Under the pieces are notes generated by a model, which ran no database searches, was not told where the DNA came from, and worked only from the letters and a program-made list of their open reading frames with translations. A stretch of 64,000 nucleotides of DNA from Campylobacter concisus (GTDB lineage: Bacteria; Campylobacterota; Campylobacteria; Campylobacterales; Campylobacteraceae), in contig NZ_CP049272.1 in assembly GCF_003048775.2 (NCBI RefSeq), forward strand, positions 1,054,001 to 1,118,000, read 5' to 3'. Made by a program: the position numbers and the translations under genes. Of this stretch, positions 8,348 through 18,739 are shown piece after piece; the first letter of the stretch is position 1, and every line of letters starts with the position of its first letter.

Positions 8348-9361
8348 ATGCAAAAAATAGAAATTTTTAGATTTAATGCAAAAAAAGATATTTTGTCGTA
8401 TTTTAAACCATATTTTTTAGAAATTTTAGATTACGCAAACCTTGATGAACTATTTTTGCATATTAAAAAAATTGATCCATATTTTCAGCCAACAACTGGC
8501 TTTGTGAAAGTAAATGATGTCGTAGTGAGCACTGCTGAACCATTAGTAAATTTATATGAAAAAATTGCAGACGAGCTTGTGATTTCGCCACTTGATGAAA
8601 AACGAGCGGTTTTAGATCTTGAGATAAATGATGACGACTTTTGGGAGAAATTTAAGCCATTTGATAAATTTTGTGATCAAGCAGACAAAGAATTTTATGC
8701 AAGCTTAAAGCCATATTTTTATGCTGATTTTGTGAGAGAATACGAGCCAAATTTTATAGGTGCAGCTGCTATCATACTGGCTCACCATCTTTATAAAAAA
8801 GAAAAAAATGATGAGATTATGAGGCTTATCAACAATGAAAATGGTATTTTAATAGCTTGCAAGATTGATGATTTTATCTTTAGCGGAAGCGAAATTTATA
8901 ACGAAGCGATTAGGTTTTTTAAAGAAATTTTAGGGATAAAAGAGAATGAAACCTCAAAAAATGAGCTTGAAAAGATAAAGAGCTTGGATAAATTTAAAGA
9001 GTTTAAAATAGCCGTAAGCGATAAAATCCCTGAAAATTTAGATAAATTTAGAGCAAATTTTATAAATCTAAACAATAAATTTCCTTGTGGATTTGAACTT
9101 TTAAAAGCAAACGAAAAGCTTGCATTTACACTTGCAAGTAAGACTATCTTTAATGCGTTTGATAGCGGGGCTGATTTTTTACTAGCTAGCAATGAGGCTG
9201 AGTTTTATATGTTTGACACGCTTTCAAAAAAGCTTGAAAAATTTGTAAACAGAAGTTTGCAGGATTTTTATATTTTAAGAGTTAGCGAACTGATCGAGCT
9301 TGAAAATGGCAAAATTCCAGCAAGCCTAAAAGAGCATACGCTAAAAGTAATTTTAGTCTAA
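8348..9361 (+). CDS. Conserved protein with ferredoxin-like N-terminus lacking the cysteines
   Basis: A 337-residue cytoplasmic protein of unknown function. Residues 1-60 (IEIFRFN..., ELFLHIKKIDPYF, FVKVNDVVV) follow the layout of the beta-grasp N-terminal domain of fumarate/succinate dehydrogenase iron-sulfur subunits. The stretch that should hold the CxxxxCGxC ligands has none. The rest is acidic and helical; YFYADFVREYEPNFIGAAAII and FPCGFELLKANEK stand out. It is divergent from thiL with a 61-base gap. The FrdB resemblance is my reading of the pattern, not a search result. Confidence 0.75.
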   Translation: MQKIEIFRFNAKKDILSYFKPYFLEILDYANLDELFLHIKKIDPYFQPTTGFVKVNDVVVSTAEPLVNLYEKIADELVISPLDEKRAVLDLEINDDDFWEKFKPFDKFCDQADKEFYASLKPYFYADFVREYEPNFIGAAAIILAHHLYKKEKNDEIMRLINNENGILIACKIDDFIFSGSEIYNEAIRFFKEILGIKENETSKNELEKIKSLDKFKEFKIAVSDKIPENLDKFRANFINLNNKFPCGFELLKANEKLAFTLASKTIFNAFDSGADFLLASNEAEFYMFDTLSKKLEKFVNRSLQDFYILRVSELIELENGKIPASLKEHTLKVILV

Positions 9362-9372
9362 AACTAGAGAAT

Positions 9373-9813
9373 TTATTTTTGCAAAGTTGCATTTTGCTCG
9401 CTTAGGGCTTCTTCTTTTTCGTCTTCTTGTCTTATCTCATCGTACCTTGCTTTGGCATTTTCATAAACACCAGCTGGAAGGCTTATGTTTAAATCGTCCC
9501 TTAAGCTCATCACATCATCACAAGCATTTTGGTAGCCAAGGTCGCAACTTTTCATGTAATAACTCACGCCAAGCTCAATATTTGAGTGCTTTTTTAGATC
9601 ACTATCCATTTGCTCATTTATCTCTTCATTTATAAACATATCGCCCAAAGCTTCGCACGAAAGCACATCTTTTTGCTCACAGCCATCATAAAAAATTTCA
9701 TACGCAGCTACGTAATCTCCGGCATTTAGCGTCTCAATGCCTCTGTCATAATCATCAATATCAAAGCCAAATGCCAAATTTAAAGCTAGGATTAAAAAAA
9801 TTATCTTTTTCAT
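9373..9813 (-). CDS. Secreted Sel1/Hcp-like repeat protein
   Basis: A 146-residue protein with a signal peptide (MKKIIFLILALNLAFG) and two helical-repeat units. The repeats carry paired cysteines: GCEQKDVLSCEALGDMF and SCDLGYQNACDDV. This Cys-N7-8-Cys spacing is that of Sel1-like repeats in the Helicobacter cysteine-rich (Hcp) proteins, where each pair forms a disulfide in the periplasm. The C-terminus is charged and probably disordered. It overlaps murF by four bases. The specific function is unknown. Confidence 0.75.
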   Translation of the reverse strand: MKKIIFLILALNLAFGFDIDDYDRGIETLNAGDYVAAYEIFYDGCEQKDVLSCEALGDMFINEEINEQMDSDLKKHSNIELGVSYYMKSCDLGYQNACDDVMSLRDDLNISLPAGVYENAKARYDEIRQEDEKEEALSEQNATLQK

Positions 9814-11234
9814 ATAAAGCTCGGTGCGTCGTTTGAAAATAGTATGAGATCGCCAGCACGCGTATTTTGAGCTAGAATTTCTTGCATTTTATTTTTATCC
9901 TTTAAGATGATGATCTTTGGCTTTACGATGTGCTTTAGTAAAACTTCAGCATTTAGCGAGCTTGTGATGATAACAAGATCAAAAATTTCATTTATCACCT
10001 TGGCTAAATTTGCATTTTGCTCCGCGTCACTCTCGACGATGCCTGGTGTTAGCAACACTTTTCTGCCAGCGTAGGTGCTTACAAGCTCGTAGCTTGCGCT
10101 CATGCCTGAGAAATTTCCATTAAAACTATCGTCAATTATCAGCTTGCCGCCAGCCTCGATCTTGCTTAGGCGGTGCTCGACGTTTTTCATCTTAGATAGC
10201 GCTTTATCTACCGCCTCATCGCTCATTTTTAGATATCTTGCCACCTTTATACAAACGGCTAAATTTGTAGCATTAAATTTACCAAGCAGCGGCGAAGCGT
10301 AACTCTTGTCATCAAGCATAAATGATATTCCATCTAAATTTGCATTGATATCTTTTAGACTCTCATCGTAAATTTCTATATTTTCGCTTGGCTCTTTTTT
10401 TGTCGAACTATGTAAAAATGCCATTTGCAAACGAGCGCTTTGAAGTGCTTCAAGCTTGGTAGAGCGGATATTATCAAGCGTTTTAAAATACTCAATGTGT
10501 TGCGCGCCGATTTCGCCTACGATTACGATTTGCGGATTTAGAAATTTAGTGATCTCTAAAATGTCACCCTTTAGCCTAGCACCTGCTTCAACGATGTAAA
10601 TTTGCGTTTGCTCGTTTAAATTTTCATTGATATCTTTGATGATGCCAGCCATTGTATTTACGCTGCGAGGCGTCTTGTAGCAGACGAAGCTATCTTTTAA
10701 AATTTCAAATAAGAAATTTTTGATACTCGTTTTGCCGTAGCTTGCTGTGATCAAGATGATTTTTAGATCTTTATTTGCACCCAGTTTTTTAAGCGCCTTG
10801 TTTTTAAAGCCTTGAAATTTAATCTTTTCTAAAATTTCACTAAAAAATAGGCTCACAACCAAGACAAAAAGTGGCATCGGGGCTAAAAACGCCTTGTGGA
10901 TGATGAAATTTAAAGCATAGTTTAGGATAATAGCGCAAGCAAGGATCACAAAAAAGTGCTTGATCCTGGCGGTAAAGACTAGCTTTTTATCAAGTTTTTT
11001 ATGCCACAGATAAAGAGCTGGCAAAAGCGCAAAGTAAAAGTAGATAAAAAACCACTTGCCAGTCGTATAAAATAGCACCAAAGGCACGATGAAGAAAAAG
11101 ACGTGCCAAGCGGGCTTTGTGAAGTGAAAGAGTACGCGCTCAGGCCTATATGAAAACCACTGAAAGCAAGTAATCACATAAAAAGCGAGCGCAAAGATAA
11201 ATAAAACTGTGCTTATGCTTAAAAATACATTCAT
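9810..11234 (-). CDS. murF: UDP-MurNAc-tripeptide D-Ala-D-Ala ligase MurF with membrane N-terminus
   Basis: A 474-residue Mur ligase that adds D-Ala-D-Ala to the peptidoglycan precursor. The catalytic part has the ATP loop ITASYGKTSIKNF (about residue 160), IYIVEAGARLKGDI and IIDDSFNGNFSGMSASY. Unusually for Mur ligases in general, the first 140 residues are hydrophobic with four or five membrane segments. I know such an extended MurF from Campylobacterales. The substrate-making ligase Ddl is encoded in the same operon, so substrate supply and use are co-expressed. Confidence 0.92.
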   Translation of the reverse strand: MNVFLSISTVLFIFALAFYVITCFQWFSYRPERVLFHFTKPAWHVFFFIVPLVLFYTTGKWFFIYFYFALLPALYLWHKKLDKKLVFTARIKHFFVILACAIILNYALNFIIHKAFLAPMPLFVLVVSLFFSEILEKIKFQGFKNKALKKLGANKDLKIILITASYGKTSIKNFLFEILKDSFVCYKTPRSVNTMAGIIKDINENLNEQTQIYIVEAGARLKGDILEITKFLNPQIVIVGEIGAQHIEYFKTLDNIRSTKLEALQSARLQMAFLHSSTKKEPSENIEIYDESLKDINANLDGISFMLDDKSYASPLLGKFNATNLAVCIKVARYLKMSDEAVDKALSKMKNVEHRLSKIEAGGKLIIDDSFNGNFSGMSASYELVSTYAGRKVLLTPGIVESDAEQNANLAKVINEIFDLVIITSSLNAEVLLKHIVKPKIIILKDKNKMQEILAQNTRAGDLILFSNDAPSFI

Positions 11235-12013
11235 CTTATCTCCTCGATACCGCTCTCATCGTCAAGCACAACATTTTTTGCTTCATTTGGCTCAAAATTT
11301 ATCCCTTTTTCTATCTCGTCACTTATAAATTTAGCGTGAAGTAAAAAGAAGAAGTGATCGCCACTAAGCGGGAAAAATGAACTATTTTTTATAAGCTTAT
11401 GTATGCTCTCCCCGCTTGTTATAGGCGTTGCCTTGTCATTTTCGCCCCAGAATATCAAAGCCTTACCACTAAAGCTGGCAAAATGCTTTGTAAAATCCTC
11501 ATCAACAACGTTTTTTAGGGTCTCATACATCACTCTACTCATACCACTCACATCTTTTGTAGCAAAGAGTTTATAAAATTTTCCAAATCCAAAAAGCTTA
11601 AAAATTTTAAAAATAGCGATCTTTGCTCGCACGATAAATGGCTTTTTGACAACTATGCCAGCTGAGCTTAAAAGCACAAGATGTGGCGGTTTTAGAAGCG
11701 TTGCGACCTTACCACCAAAGCTATGACCTACGATGATATCTGGCTTTATGCCAAGCTCATCACAGAAATTTTCAACAATTTTTGCATAATCGCTTGTTTT
11801 TAAAGGATCAGTAATTGAGCTTTTACCAAAGCCTGGCATATCGATATAAACATGGCACAGCTCGCTCAAATATGAGCCAAAAGCCTTTTTCATTATCTCT
11901 TTATTAGCGCCCCAGCCGTGCAAGAAAAGCACTATTTTTTTGCATTTTGGATTTACTACTTCGTAGCTGATCTCATACTCGTCTGAGCTGTATTTTACCG
12001 CCCTACTCGCCAT
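11231..12013 (-). CDS. Alpha/beta hydrolase
   Basis: A 260-residue alpha/beta-fold hydrolase. The oxyanion region reads FLHGWGANKE and the nucleophile elbow is GHSFGG. The catalytic acid is probably the Asp of FWGENDKATPI and the His that of SGDHFFFLL near the C-terminus. I choose the ATG at 12013 (MASRAVKYSS), which follows AAAGAGAGA and overlaps the end of the upstream small gene; a 12-residue longer form from 12049 is less likely. It sits between the Phd-like gene and murF, as its relative does in C. jejuni. Substrate unknown. Confidence 0.85.
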   Translation of the reverse strand: MASRAVKYSSDEYEISYEVVNPKCKKIVLFLHGWGANKEIMKKAFGSYLSELCHVYIDMPGFGKSSITDPLKTSDYAKIVENFCDELGIKPDIIVGHSFGGKVATLLKPPHLVLLSSAGIVVKKPFIVRAKIAIFKIFKLFGFGKFYKLFATKDVSGMSRVMYETLKNVVDEDFTKHFASFSGKALIFWGENDKATPITSGESIHKLIKNSSFFPLSGDHFFFLLHAKFISDEIEKGINFEPNEAKNVVLDDESGIEEIR

Positions 12014-12233
12014 CGTTCTCTCTTTTTTTTGCAGTATAAATACTCTCAAGCACGCTCACTGCTTCGCAAAGGCGCTCATACTCTTCCATATTTAAAAGCA
12101 CTGCTTCAAATTTATTATTTTTAACAATGACCGCTCTTTTTAATTCATTAGCTCCCACACGAGAGAGCACTGAACTAAAATTTCTAACCACTTCAGTTGC
12201 TGTATAAATTTCATCTTTTGTAAAAGTTACCAT
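12003..12233 (-). CDS. Phd/YefM-like antitoxin-family protein without a toxin partner
   Basis: A 76-residue protein of the Phd/YefM type. The pattern is ATEVVRNFSSVLSRV (DNA-binding half), then KRAVIVKNNKFEAVLLNMEEYERL, the usual 'repeat or value, then Y-x-x-L' ending. Such proteins are normally antitoxins that pair with a Doc or RelE/YoeB toxin. No toxin gene is adjacent: the downstream gene is an alpha/beta hydrolase, the upstream one ddl. It may therefore act as an orphan regulator of the ddl-murF operon. The family call is good, the role is inference. Confidence 0.8.
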   Translation of the reverse strand: MVTFTKDEIYTATEVVRNFSSVLSRVGANELKRAVIVKNNKFEAVLLNMEEYERLCEAVSVLESIYTAKKRENDGE

Positions 12234-12297
12234 TGTCGCTCTTTATGTAAAATTTTACGTAAAATATCACAAACTACTTTATAATCTACTAAATGGC

Positions 12298-13338
12298 CTA
12301 AATTTTTCCGCGACCTTTTACTGAAGTGATCGAGTTTATAAAGCTATAATCGATCTTTATATTACGCTCTCTTGGAAGTGAGTTTGCAAGAGCATTTAAA
12401 GTGCTTTCAAAATCCTCAAATAGATAGTTTGCAAGGCTTCCTGGATTTGGATTTATCTCATTTAGATAGACCTCATCATCTATCACAAAAAAGTCGCATC
12501 TAATGATCGCCCCGTCAAATCCACAATCATAAATTTTTGAAAAGTTAAATTTAAGCTTTTGCTTTAGCTCTTCAGAAATTTCAGCCTCTTTTACCTTATT
12601 TTCATTTGAAAAGCTAAGATACTTTTGCTCGTAGTCAAGAAATTCTTTCTTTTTTGGCTCTTCGATGATAGAAAATTTTATCTTTCCATCTATCTTACAG
12701 CCTGCAAGGTTGTACTCTTTTACTCCCTTTATAAAAGGCTCGACAAGCACATCCTTATCAAACTCAAATGCCACATCTTTTGCATAAGCTAGCTCGCTGG
12801 CGTCATGCACTATGTTTACACCTATGCTACTTCCAAGTCTTGCTGGCTTTAAGATAATAGGATAGTGAAATTTTGGCTCACTTTGACGAGTTAGCATCTC
12901 ATAGTCAAGCGCCTTTACACCAGCCTTTTGTGCTAGAAATTTAGTAAGCTCTTTGTTGTAGCTAAGCGCACTTACTTCAAGCCTTGGACCTATATATTTT
13001 ATGCCGTAAAAGTCAAAAAGTGCCGCTATCTTGCCATCTTCGCCGTCCATGCCATGGATCAAATTTATAATGACGTCGCACTCTACTTTTTTATCGCCAA
13101 AGAGAGAGTGTATGAAAAATTCGCCCTTAGACAAAATGAGCTTTTTTGAATTTTTGTATTTACCAGAGCTAAAGAAATTTGCTCTCATATCTTTCTCTTC
13201 GATCAGGTAAAAATCTCTATTTGCGTCGCAAAATATAAATTTTAGCTCTTGTTTTAGGACATTTTTTAAAACTATCGCACTAACTATGCTTATCTCATGT
13301 TCATAGCTCTTTGCTCCAAATATCACACCTAAATTCAT
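12298..13338 (-). CDS. ddl: D-alanine-D-alanine ligase
   Basis: A 346-residue ATP-grasp ligase that makes D-Ala-D-Ala for peptidoglycan. The N-terminal [10 protein letters not shown] motif holds the conserved Glu, followed by [24 protein letters not shown] is the ATP-grasp lysine region, and [12 protein letters not shown] near the C-terminus carries the metal-binding Glu and Asn. It is encoded 10 bases after ruvA and upstream of murF, in the gene order known from C. jejuni. Confidence 0.95.
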   Translation of the reverse strand: MNLGVIFGAKSYEHEISIVSAIVLKNVLKQELKFIFCDANRDFYLIEEKDMRANFFSSGKYKNSKKLILSKGEFFIHSLFGDKKVECDVIINLIHGMDGEDGKIAALFDFYGIKYIGPRLEVSALSYNKELTKFLAQKAGVKALDYEMLTRQSEPKFHYPIILKPARLGSSIGVNIVHDASELAYAKDVAFEFDKDVLVEPFIKGVKEYNLAGCKIDGKIKFSIIEEPKKKEFLDYEQKYLSFSNENKVKEAEISEELKQKLKFNFSKIYDCGFDGAIIRCDFFVIDDEVYLNEINPNPGSLANYLFEDFESTLNALANSLPRERNIKIDYSFINSITSVKGRGKI

Positions 13339-13348
13339 CTTTTTATCC

Positions 13349-13906
13349 TTATCCTAATTTCTTTAATGCTTCTTTTATAAGATCACTTGTATTTTCACTC
13401 TTGCACTCAGGCAAAATTTTCACTATCTTCTCACGCTTAAAGCCAAGCGCTTCAAGTGCTAAAAGTGCCTCATTTTGGTAGCTTGGCACACTCTCGTCAC
13501 TTATTAGCTTTGCGTCGCTTAGCTCAGCTATGATGCGTCTAGCTGTCTTTGGTCCGATACCTGGCACGCTTTTAAAGGTGTCTGCGTCGCCGCTTATTAT
13601 GGCATTTGTAAATGCCTGTGAGCTAAGACTTGAGCAAACCGCCATCGCTGTGCTAGCTCCGATGCCATTTAGCTTGATAAGCATCTCAAACATCTTTTGC
13701 TCATTTGCGTCTAAAAAGCCGTATAGTAAATTTGCGTCTTCTCTTATGATCTGCGTTATGGCAAGCTCGATCTTTTCGCCTTTACTAAGTTTTGCTGAGC
13801 AAAAAAGTGAGATAAAAATTCCATAGCTTACGCCACTATTTGTTTTAAGTATCACAAATGCGGGATCTTTTTTGCTAACGATACCTTCGATCGCTTTTAT
13901 CATCAT
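13349..13906 (-). CDS. ruvA: Holliday junction DNA helicase subunit RuvA
   Basis: A 185-residue RuvA, the tetrameric junction-binding part of the RuvAB branch-migration motor. The N-terminal OB fold covers [31 protein letters not shown]. Two helix-hairpin-helix motifs follow: [13 protein letters not shown] and [19 protein letters not shown]. The short C-terminal three-helix domain that contacts RuvB is present ([16 protein letters not shown]). Two adjacent ATG codons make the exact start uncertain by one residue. Confidence 0.95.
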   Translation of the reverse strand: MMIKAIEGIVSKKDPAFVILKTNSGVSYGIFISLFCSAKLSKGEKIELAITQIIREDANLLYGFLDANEQKMFEMLIKLNGIGASTAMAVCSSLSSQAFTNAIISGDADTFKSVPGIGPKTARRIIAELSDAKLISDESVPSYQNEALLALEALGFKREKIVKILPECKSENTSDLIKEALKKLG

Positions 13907-13920
13907 TTAACCTTTTATTC

Positions 13921-15834
13921 TTAAAAATTTGTATCTGTGTAGTCTTCTAATTTATTTGACTTTTTGATCTTATACTCAGCCTCATCGCCATCGCCGATCT
14001 TCTCCAAAGTAATAGCATGAGCAGTTTCATTTTGCTTTGAGATATAAGTGACATTTTGTGGAGGATCAACGATAACAAATCTAATCTCATTTAGTTCAAC
14101 CCAGTTGCCTCTATTTATCACTTTTGCAGAAAATATTCCATTTTGCATGATCTCAAGCTCATCTTTTAGAGTAGCTAGCAACTCTTTTTTATCTTTAAAA
14201 ATTTTTAGCAAAGTGTTGTATTCATTGACTAGACCTTGATACTCTTTTAGCTTTTTCATGAAGGTAACTGGCGGTATCACTTTAGCTTTTGAGAGCTCTT
14301 CTACCTTTGCTTTTATGGTATAAATCGAGTCTTTATTTTCATTTATGACATTTTTCTTTGTTTCAATATTTTTTAGAAGCGAAGCAAGCTCTGCTTTTGT
14401 ATATTCGATCTTATTTAATTGCTCTTGCGTAGCCTCAGCACTTTCGGGCATTTTGCTAGTATCGATTATAAATTTATTATCAGTGCCTCTTAGATATCTT
14501 ACGTCTATTAAGTGTGAAGCTGTGATAGTGCAGTTTGAGCCGAGCGTATTTATTTGGATATTTTGAGCGGTTATAGAGCCACCAACGACGCTATTTATCT
14601 TAACTCTTTTTGCTACGACGTTTCCGCCTTCTAGCCTATCTATCTCGACATTTTCAGCTTCAACCTTACCGATATGGATAGAAATTTTTGCATTCTTTGC
14701 ATAAATTTTAGCCTTTTGGTGTGTTTGACCGCCGATTATTACTTCATTTGCTTTAACCATCGCATTTGCACCGACGTTTCCTTTTACCTCGATCTCGTCA
14801 GCCTCTACGATGATGCCAGTGCCGATGGCATCTTTTATAGTATCAGTTTCCCTAACCACCAAAGTCACATTTGTATCAGTGCCTGCTTGAATAGAGCCAG
14901 TTGTTTTAAAATTTGCTTCATTTATCTCTATACGCTCTTCAATATCAAATGAGCCATTTTTCTCAACTACATATCCTGATTTTTTAGCGATATATATTAT
15001 GCTATCGTCATTTTCTACTCTCTCTATATTTTCGCTTATACTTATCTCTTTGCCAGTATCTTCTTTTGGCTCTTCTACTGCTAATAATTTGCCTCTCGCA
15101 TCACGGCCATTTTGCCCTTCGTGAGACTTTTTCTCTTCCATTATCACTTCATCTTGTGCCACGCCAAAAACAAAACCTCTATCAGCGTAATCAATCTTGT
15201 CTTCTTCTTTTATCGCATCAAGTTTATCTTTGTAGTAGTAAAGTATCTTTGCATCGGTAGCTTTTTTTGGATTTATACCTTGTGTTATATTTAGTATGTA
15301 GTCTTTATCAAGTTCGCCCTTTACATGCACAACTGAGGCGATTTGTTTTAGCTCGTCTTTTAGTTTGCCGATCCTTATACCTATTAAAATTTGAGCCTTC
15401 ATAAGCTGTTTGGCGATATATTCAAAAAGCTTATCTTCGTAATGATGTTCGTATTCACAATCTTTTGTGGCTTTTACCTTTGCGACTACTTTTGTAACCA
15501 TTGAATTTACACCGATTTCTATCTTTGGAAGCTTTGGCACAGCATTTAGCCTAACATCAAAAAATTCCACGTCATAGACCTGCTCGATCTCTAGTGTCTC
15601 GTCAAGATAAAATGCATTATCATCAAAAAAGTCTAAATTTTCTTCGGGGACAAAAACTGGCTCTTCATTATCTTTATTTTTATAATAAGTCAAAATATCT
15701 AAAATTTTAAAATCTATAAATTCTACCGGTACGCTGTGTTGCTTGCTTAATTCTTTAAGCGATATATAAGGTGTTGAAGTTTGAATTTGCGTTGGCGGTA
15801 AAAATCTCTCGTTTTCTTGCACGTTCTCGCTCAA
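13921..15834 (-). CDS. DUF342/FapA-family polymer-forming-like protein
   Basis: A 637-residue cytoplasmic protein of the DUF342 (FapA) family. The N-terminal third is acidic. The middle (about residues 290-470) is a right-handed beta-helix-type repeat with many I-x-V/G-x-N steps, for example VKGNVGANAMVKANEVIIGGQTH and VEAENVEIDRLEGGNVVAKRV. The C-terminal third has a coiled coil (about 480-570), then a small beta region. FapA-like proteins have been linked to polar or flagellar placement in other bacteria; no such role can be read from this sequence. It begins the ruvA-ddl-murF transcription unit. Confidence 0.85.
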   Translation of the reverse strand: MSENVQENERFLPPTQIQTSTPYISLKELSKQHSVPVEFIDFKILDILTYYKNKDNEEPVFVPEENLDFFDDNAFYLDETLEIEQVYDVEFFDVRLNAVPKLPKIEIGVNSMVTKVVAKVKATKDCEYEHHYEDKLFEYIAKQLMKAQILIGIRIGKLKDELKQIASVVHVKGELDKDYILNITQGINPKKATDAKILYYYKDKLDAIKEEDKIDYADRGFVFGVAQDEVIMEEKKSHEGQNGRDARGKLLAVEEPKEDTGKEISISENIERVENDDSIIYIAKKSGYVVEKNGSFDIEERIEINEANFKTTGSIQAGTDTNVTLVVRETDTIKDAIGTGIIVEADEIEVKGNVGANAMVKANEVIIGGQTHQKAKIYAKNAKISIHIGKVEAENVEIDRLEGGNVVAKRVKINSVVGGSITAQNIQINTLGSNCTITASHLIDVRYLRGTDNKFIIDTSKMPESAEATQEQLNKIEYTKAELASLLKNIETKKNVINENKDSIYTIKAKVEELSKAKVIPPVTFMKKLKEYQGLVNEYNTLLKIFKDKKELLATLKDELEIMQNGIFSAKVINRGNWVELNEIRFVIVDPPQNVTYISKQNETAHAITLEKIGDGDEAEYKIKKSNKLEDYTDTNF

Positions 15835-15957
15835 AATTGATCCATTTCACATAAAATTTGGCTCTTATTATCGCCAAAATTTTATTAAATTTGGGTTATG
15901 TAAGCTTTAAAGCATCTTTTGTTACTATTGTGTTTTCAAATTTAATTTAGGTGAGCG

Positions 15958-17358
15958 ATGTTTATAAAAGGTTTTTTTTCAAACTCAGTTGGCATTATGG
16001 TTTCAAGAATTCTTGGACTTATAAGAGACCTTTTAACAGCTTCCATCCTTGGAGCTGGCATATTTAGCGATCTTTTTTTTATCGCTTTTAAAATACCAAA
16101 TTTATTTCGGCGTATCTTTGGAGAAGGTGCCTTTACGCAGGCATTTTTGCCAAATTTTGCAAATAGCAAGAAAAAAGCGATCTTTCAGGCTGAAATTTTC
16201 ATCAAATTTCTACTTTTTATAGGCGCATTAACGCTTCTTGTAAATTTATTTACGCCCTACTTTATAAAGATCATCGCAAGCGGTTTAAGCGAGCAAAATA
16301 TCATGGATGCAGTGCCGCTTGTGCGTATAAATTTCTACTATCTAGCCCTTGTTTATATCGTCACTTTCATGGGTGCGCTGCTTCAGTACAAAGGGCACTT
16401 TGCAACGACTGCGTTTTCTACAGCGCTACTAAATTTAGCCATGATCGCTTCATTACTTTTGGCTCGTGGCAATAGTGAAAGCGTGGTCGCACTTTATCTT
16501 AGCTTTGGCGTCGTTGCAGGCGGTATTTTGCAAATTTTGGTGCATCTAATCGCTATGAAATTTAACGCTTTAAATAAAATTTTTTGGGGCGGTCTAAGCG
16601 GATACTTTAAAGGCAAAAGAGCGCAGAGCAAAGGTTTTTTTATAAATTTTTATCACGGCTTGCTTGGCTCAAGTGCGATGCAGATAAGCGCATTTATGGA
16701 CACTTGGCTAGCTAGCTTTTTGGTAAGTGGCTCGATAAGCTATCTTTTTTATGCAAATAGAATTTTTCAGCTCCCACTTGCCATCTTTGCGATCGCGCTC
16801 TCTCAGGCACTTTTCCCAAAGATCACCAGACTTTTAAAGCAAAAAGACGAAGCAAACGCCCTAGTTTGGACAAAAAAGAGCTTTTACTTGCTACTTTGCG
16901 CCCTACTTGCAGCCACGATCACAGGCGTCGTGCTAAGTGAGTTTATCATCTGGCTATTGTTTGAGAGAGGAAATTTCGTAAGGGCAAACACCATTGAATG
17001 TGCCAAGGTGCTAAGTGCCTATTTGGTGGGGCTTACGCCATTTGGACTGGCTAAAATTTTCTCACTTTGGCTCTATGCAAATATGAAGCAAAAAGAGGCA
17101 GCCAAAATTTCTATCGTCTGCCTTGTGATAAATTTGATCCTAGCTGTCATTTTGATGCAGAAATTTGGAGCAGCTGGTCTTGCATTTGCAAGCTCACTTG
17201 GGGGATTTTTACAGCTTATTTTATACATAAGAGCCTTTGGAGCTAAGCGATTTTTAGCTATAATCGAGCCTAAATTTATAGCCGCCATCGCTATTTTGGC
17301 GGTTTTGCTCTATTTTGGTTTAACATTTTTAAAGGATATATTTAATGCGAATTTTTGA
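15958..17358 (+). CDS. murJ: Lipid II flippase MurJ
   Basis: A 466-residue membrane protein of the MVF/MviN family with about 13-14 predicted transmembrane helices. It flips lipid II across the inner membrane. The N-terminus [23 protein letters not shown] is the family signature, followed by [28 protein letters not shown]. Another conserved stretch is [23 protein letters not shown]. It ends by overlapping cysS by 14 bases. The gene is divergent from the DUF342 gene. Confidence 0.95.
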   Translation: MFIKGFFSNSVGIMVSRILGLIRDLLTASILGAGIFSDLFFIAFKIPNLFRRIFGEGAFTQAFLPNFANSKKKAIFQAEIFIKFLLFIGALTLLVNLFTPYFIKIIASGLSEQNIMDAVPLVRINFYYLALVYIVTFMGALLQYKGHFATTAFSTALLNLAMIASLLLARGNSESVVALYLSFGVVAGGILQILVHLIAMKFNALNKIFWGGLSGYFKGKRAQSKGFFINFYHGLLGSSAMQISAFMDTWLASFLVSGSISYLFYANRIFQLPLAIFAIALSQALFPKITRLLKQKDEANALVWTKKSFYLLLCALLAATITGVVLSEFIIWLLFERGNFVRANTIECAKVLSAYLVGLTPFGLAKIFSLWLYANMKQKEAAKISIVCLVINLILAVILMQKFGAAGLAFASSLGGFLQLILYIRAFGAKRFLAIIEPKFIAAIAILAVLLYFGLTFLKDIFNANF

Positions 17359-18739
17359 TACTTCTAAAAGAGAAAAGGTTGAGTTTAGCCCAATAAAAGA
17401 AGGTGAAGTTAGCATCTACCTATGCGGTCCAACGGTCTATGACGACGCACATTTGGGGCATGCAAAGTCAGCCGTTAGCTTTGATCTTTTAAGAAGGGTT
17501 TTAAAAGCGCTTGGCTACAAGGTTAAATTTGCAAGAAACTACACCGACATCGACGATAAAATTTTAAATAAAATGGCGCAGACTGGTCAAAGCCTAGAGG
17601 AGATCACAAACAAATATATAGCGCATTACGAGAGCGACATGGGCGCTTTAAACGTGCTTGATCCAGACTTTAAACCAAAGGCTACGCAGTGTTTAGAGGC
17701 GATCATTAGCTACATCAAGGTGCTTATGGATAGAGGCTTCGCGTATAAAACGAGCGATGGAATTTACTTTGATACGAGCAAGGATAGTGGATATTTTAGC
17801 ATTAGTGGTAAGGATAATAACACCGATCTAATCGCGCGCGTGGCTAGTTTTGGCGAGAAAAGAAATGAAAAAGACTTCGTGCTTTGGAAATTTGACGAGA
17901 AATGGTACGAGAGCCCATTTGGCAAGGGTCGCCCTGGCTGGCACACCGAATGTGTGGCTATGATAAGAGAATTTCTAAGTGACAAAGAAAATGATAAATT
18001 TGAGATCGACATCCACGCTGGTGGCATCGATTTACTCTTTCCGCACCACGAAAACGAAGCAAGCCAGTGCAGATGCGCCTATCATAAAAATTTGAGCAAA
18101 TACTGGATGCATAACGGCTTTATAAAAGTAAATAACGAAAAGATGAGCAAGAGCCTAAATAACAGCTTTTTTGTAAAAGACGCCCTAAAAAACGTTCATG
18201 GTGAAGTACTTAGATATTACTTGCTTACGAGCCATTACAGGGCGCATTTTAATTATTCAGATGAAGACTTAGTGGCTTCAAAAAAGAGGCTAGATAAAAT
18301 TTATCGCCTTAAAAAAAGGGTTGATGGCGTGCAAGCTGGCGCTATAAACGAGAGCTTTAAAAATGAGCTACTTGAGGCACTAAGTGATGATCTAAACGCT
18401 TCAAAAGCACTTGCAAGTATTGATGAGTTTGTAAAAATAGCAAACGAAAGGCTTGATAATAGCCCAAAAGATAAAGTCTATAAGGCCGAAGTAGTGGCAA
18501 ATTTGGAGCTCATAAGTGAAATTTTGGGCATTGCTATCACAAACTATGTGGAGTATTTTCAATTTGGTGTAAGCAACGAGCAAAAAGAGCATATCCAAAA
18601 ACTTCTTGATGAGCGCGCGGTAGCTAAAAAAGAGAGAAATTTTGCAAGGGCTGATGAGATAAGAGATGAGCTTTCCAGCCTAAATATCTCTATCATGGAT
18701 ACACCAAATGGCGCAGTTTGGGAGAAAAACAATGAATAA
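17345..18739 (+). CDS. cysS: Cysteinyl-tRNA synthetase
   Basis: A 464-residue class I aminoacyl-tRNA synthetase. The zinc and HIGH region reads [18 protein letters not shown] and the KMSKS loop is [21 protein letters not shown] and [13 protein letters not shown] supply the cysteine-discriminating zinc ligands. The C-terminal anticodon-binding domain (RADEIRDEL) is complete. Its stop overlaps the msbA start (ATGAATAA), so translation is coupled in the murJ-cysS-msbA run. Confidence 0.97.
   Translation: MRIFDTSKREKVEFSPIKEGEVSIYLCGPTVYDDAHLGHAKSAVSFDLLRRVLKALGYKVKFARNYTDIDDKILNKMAQTGQSLEEITNKYIAHYESDMGALNVLDPDFKPKATQCLEAIISYIKVLMDRGFAYKTSDGIYFDTSKDSGYFSISGKDNNTDLIARVASFGEKRNEKDFVLWKFDEKWYESPFGKGRPGWHTECVAMIREFLSDKENDKFEIDIHAGGIDLLFPHHENEASQCRCAYHKNLSKYWMHNGFIKVNNEKMSKSLNNSFFVKDALKNVHGEVLRYYLLTSHYRAHFNYSDEDLVASKKRLDKIYRLKKRVDGVQAGAINESFKNELLEALSDDLNASKALASIDEFVKIANERLDNSPKDKVYKAEVVANLELISEILGIAITNYVEYFQFGVSNEQKEHIQKLLDERAVAKKERNFARADEIRDELSSLNISIMDTPNGAVWEKNNE

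Noticed and set aside
12003..12233. A complete toxin-antitoxin system
   Set aside because: Only the antitoxin-like gene is present; neighbouring proteins are an alpha/beta hydrolase and Ddl, not a toxin.
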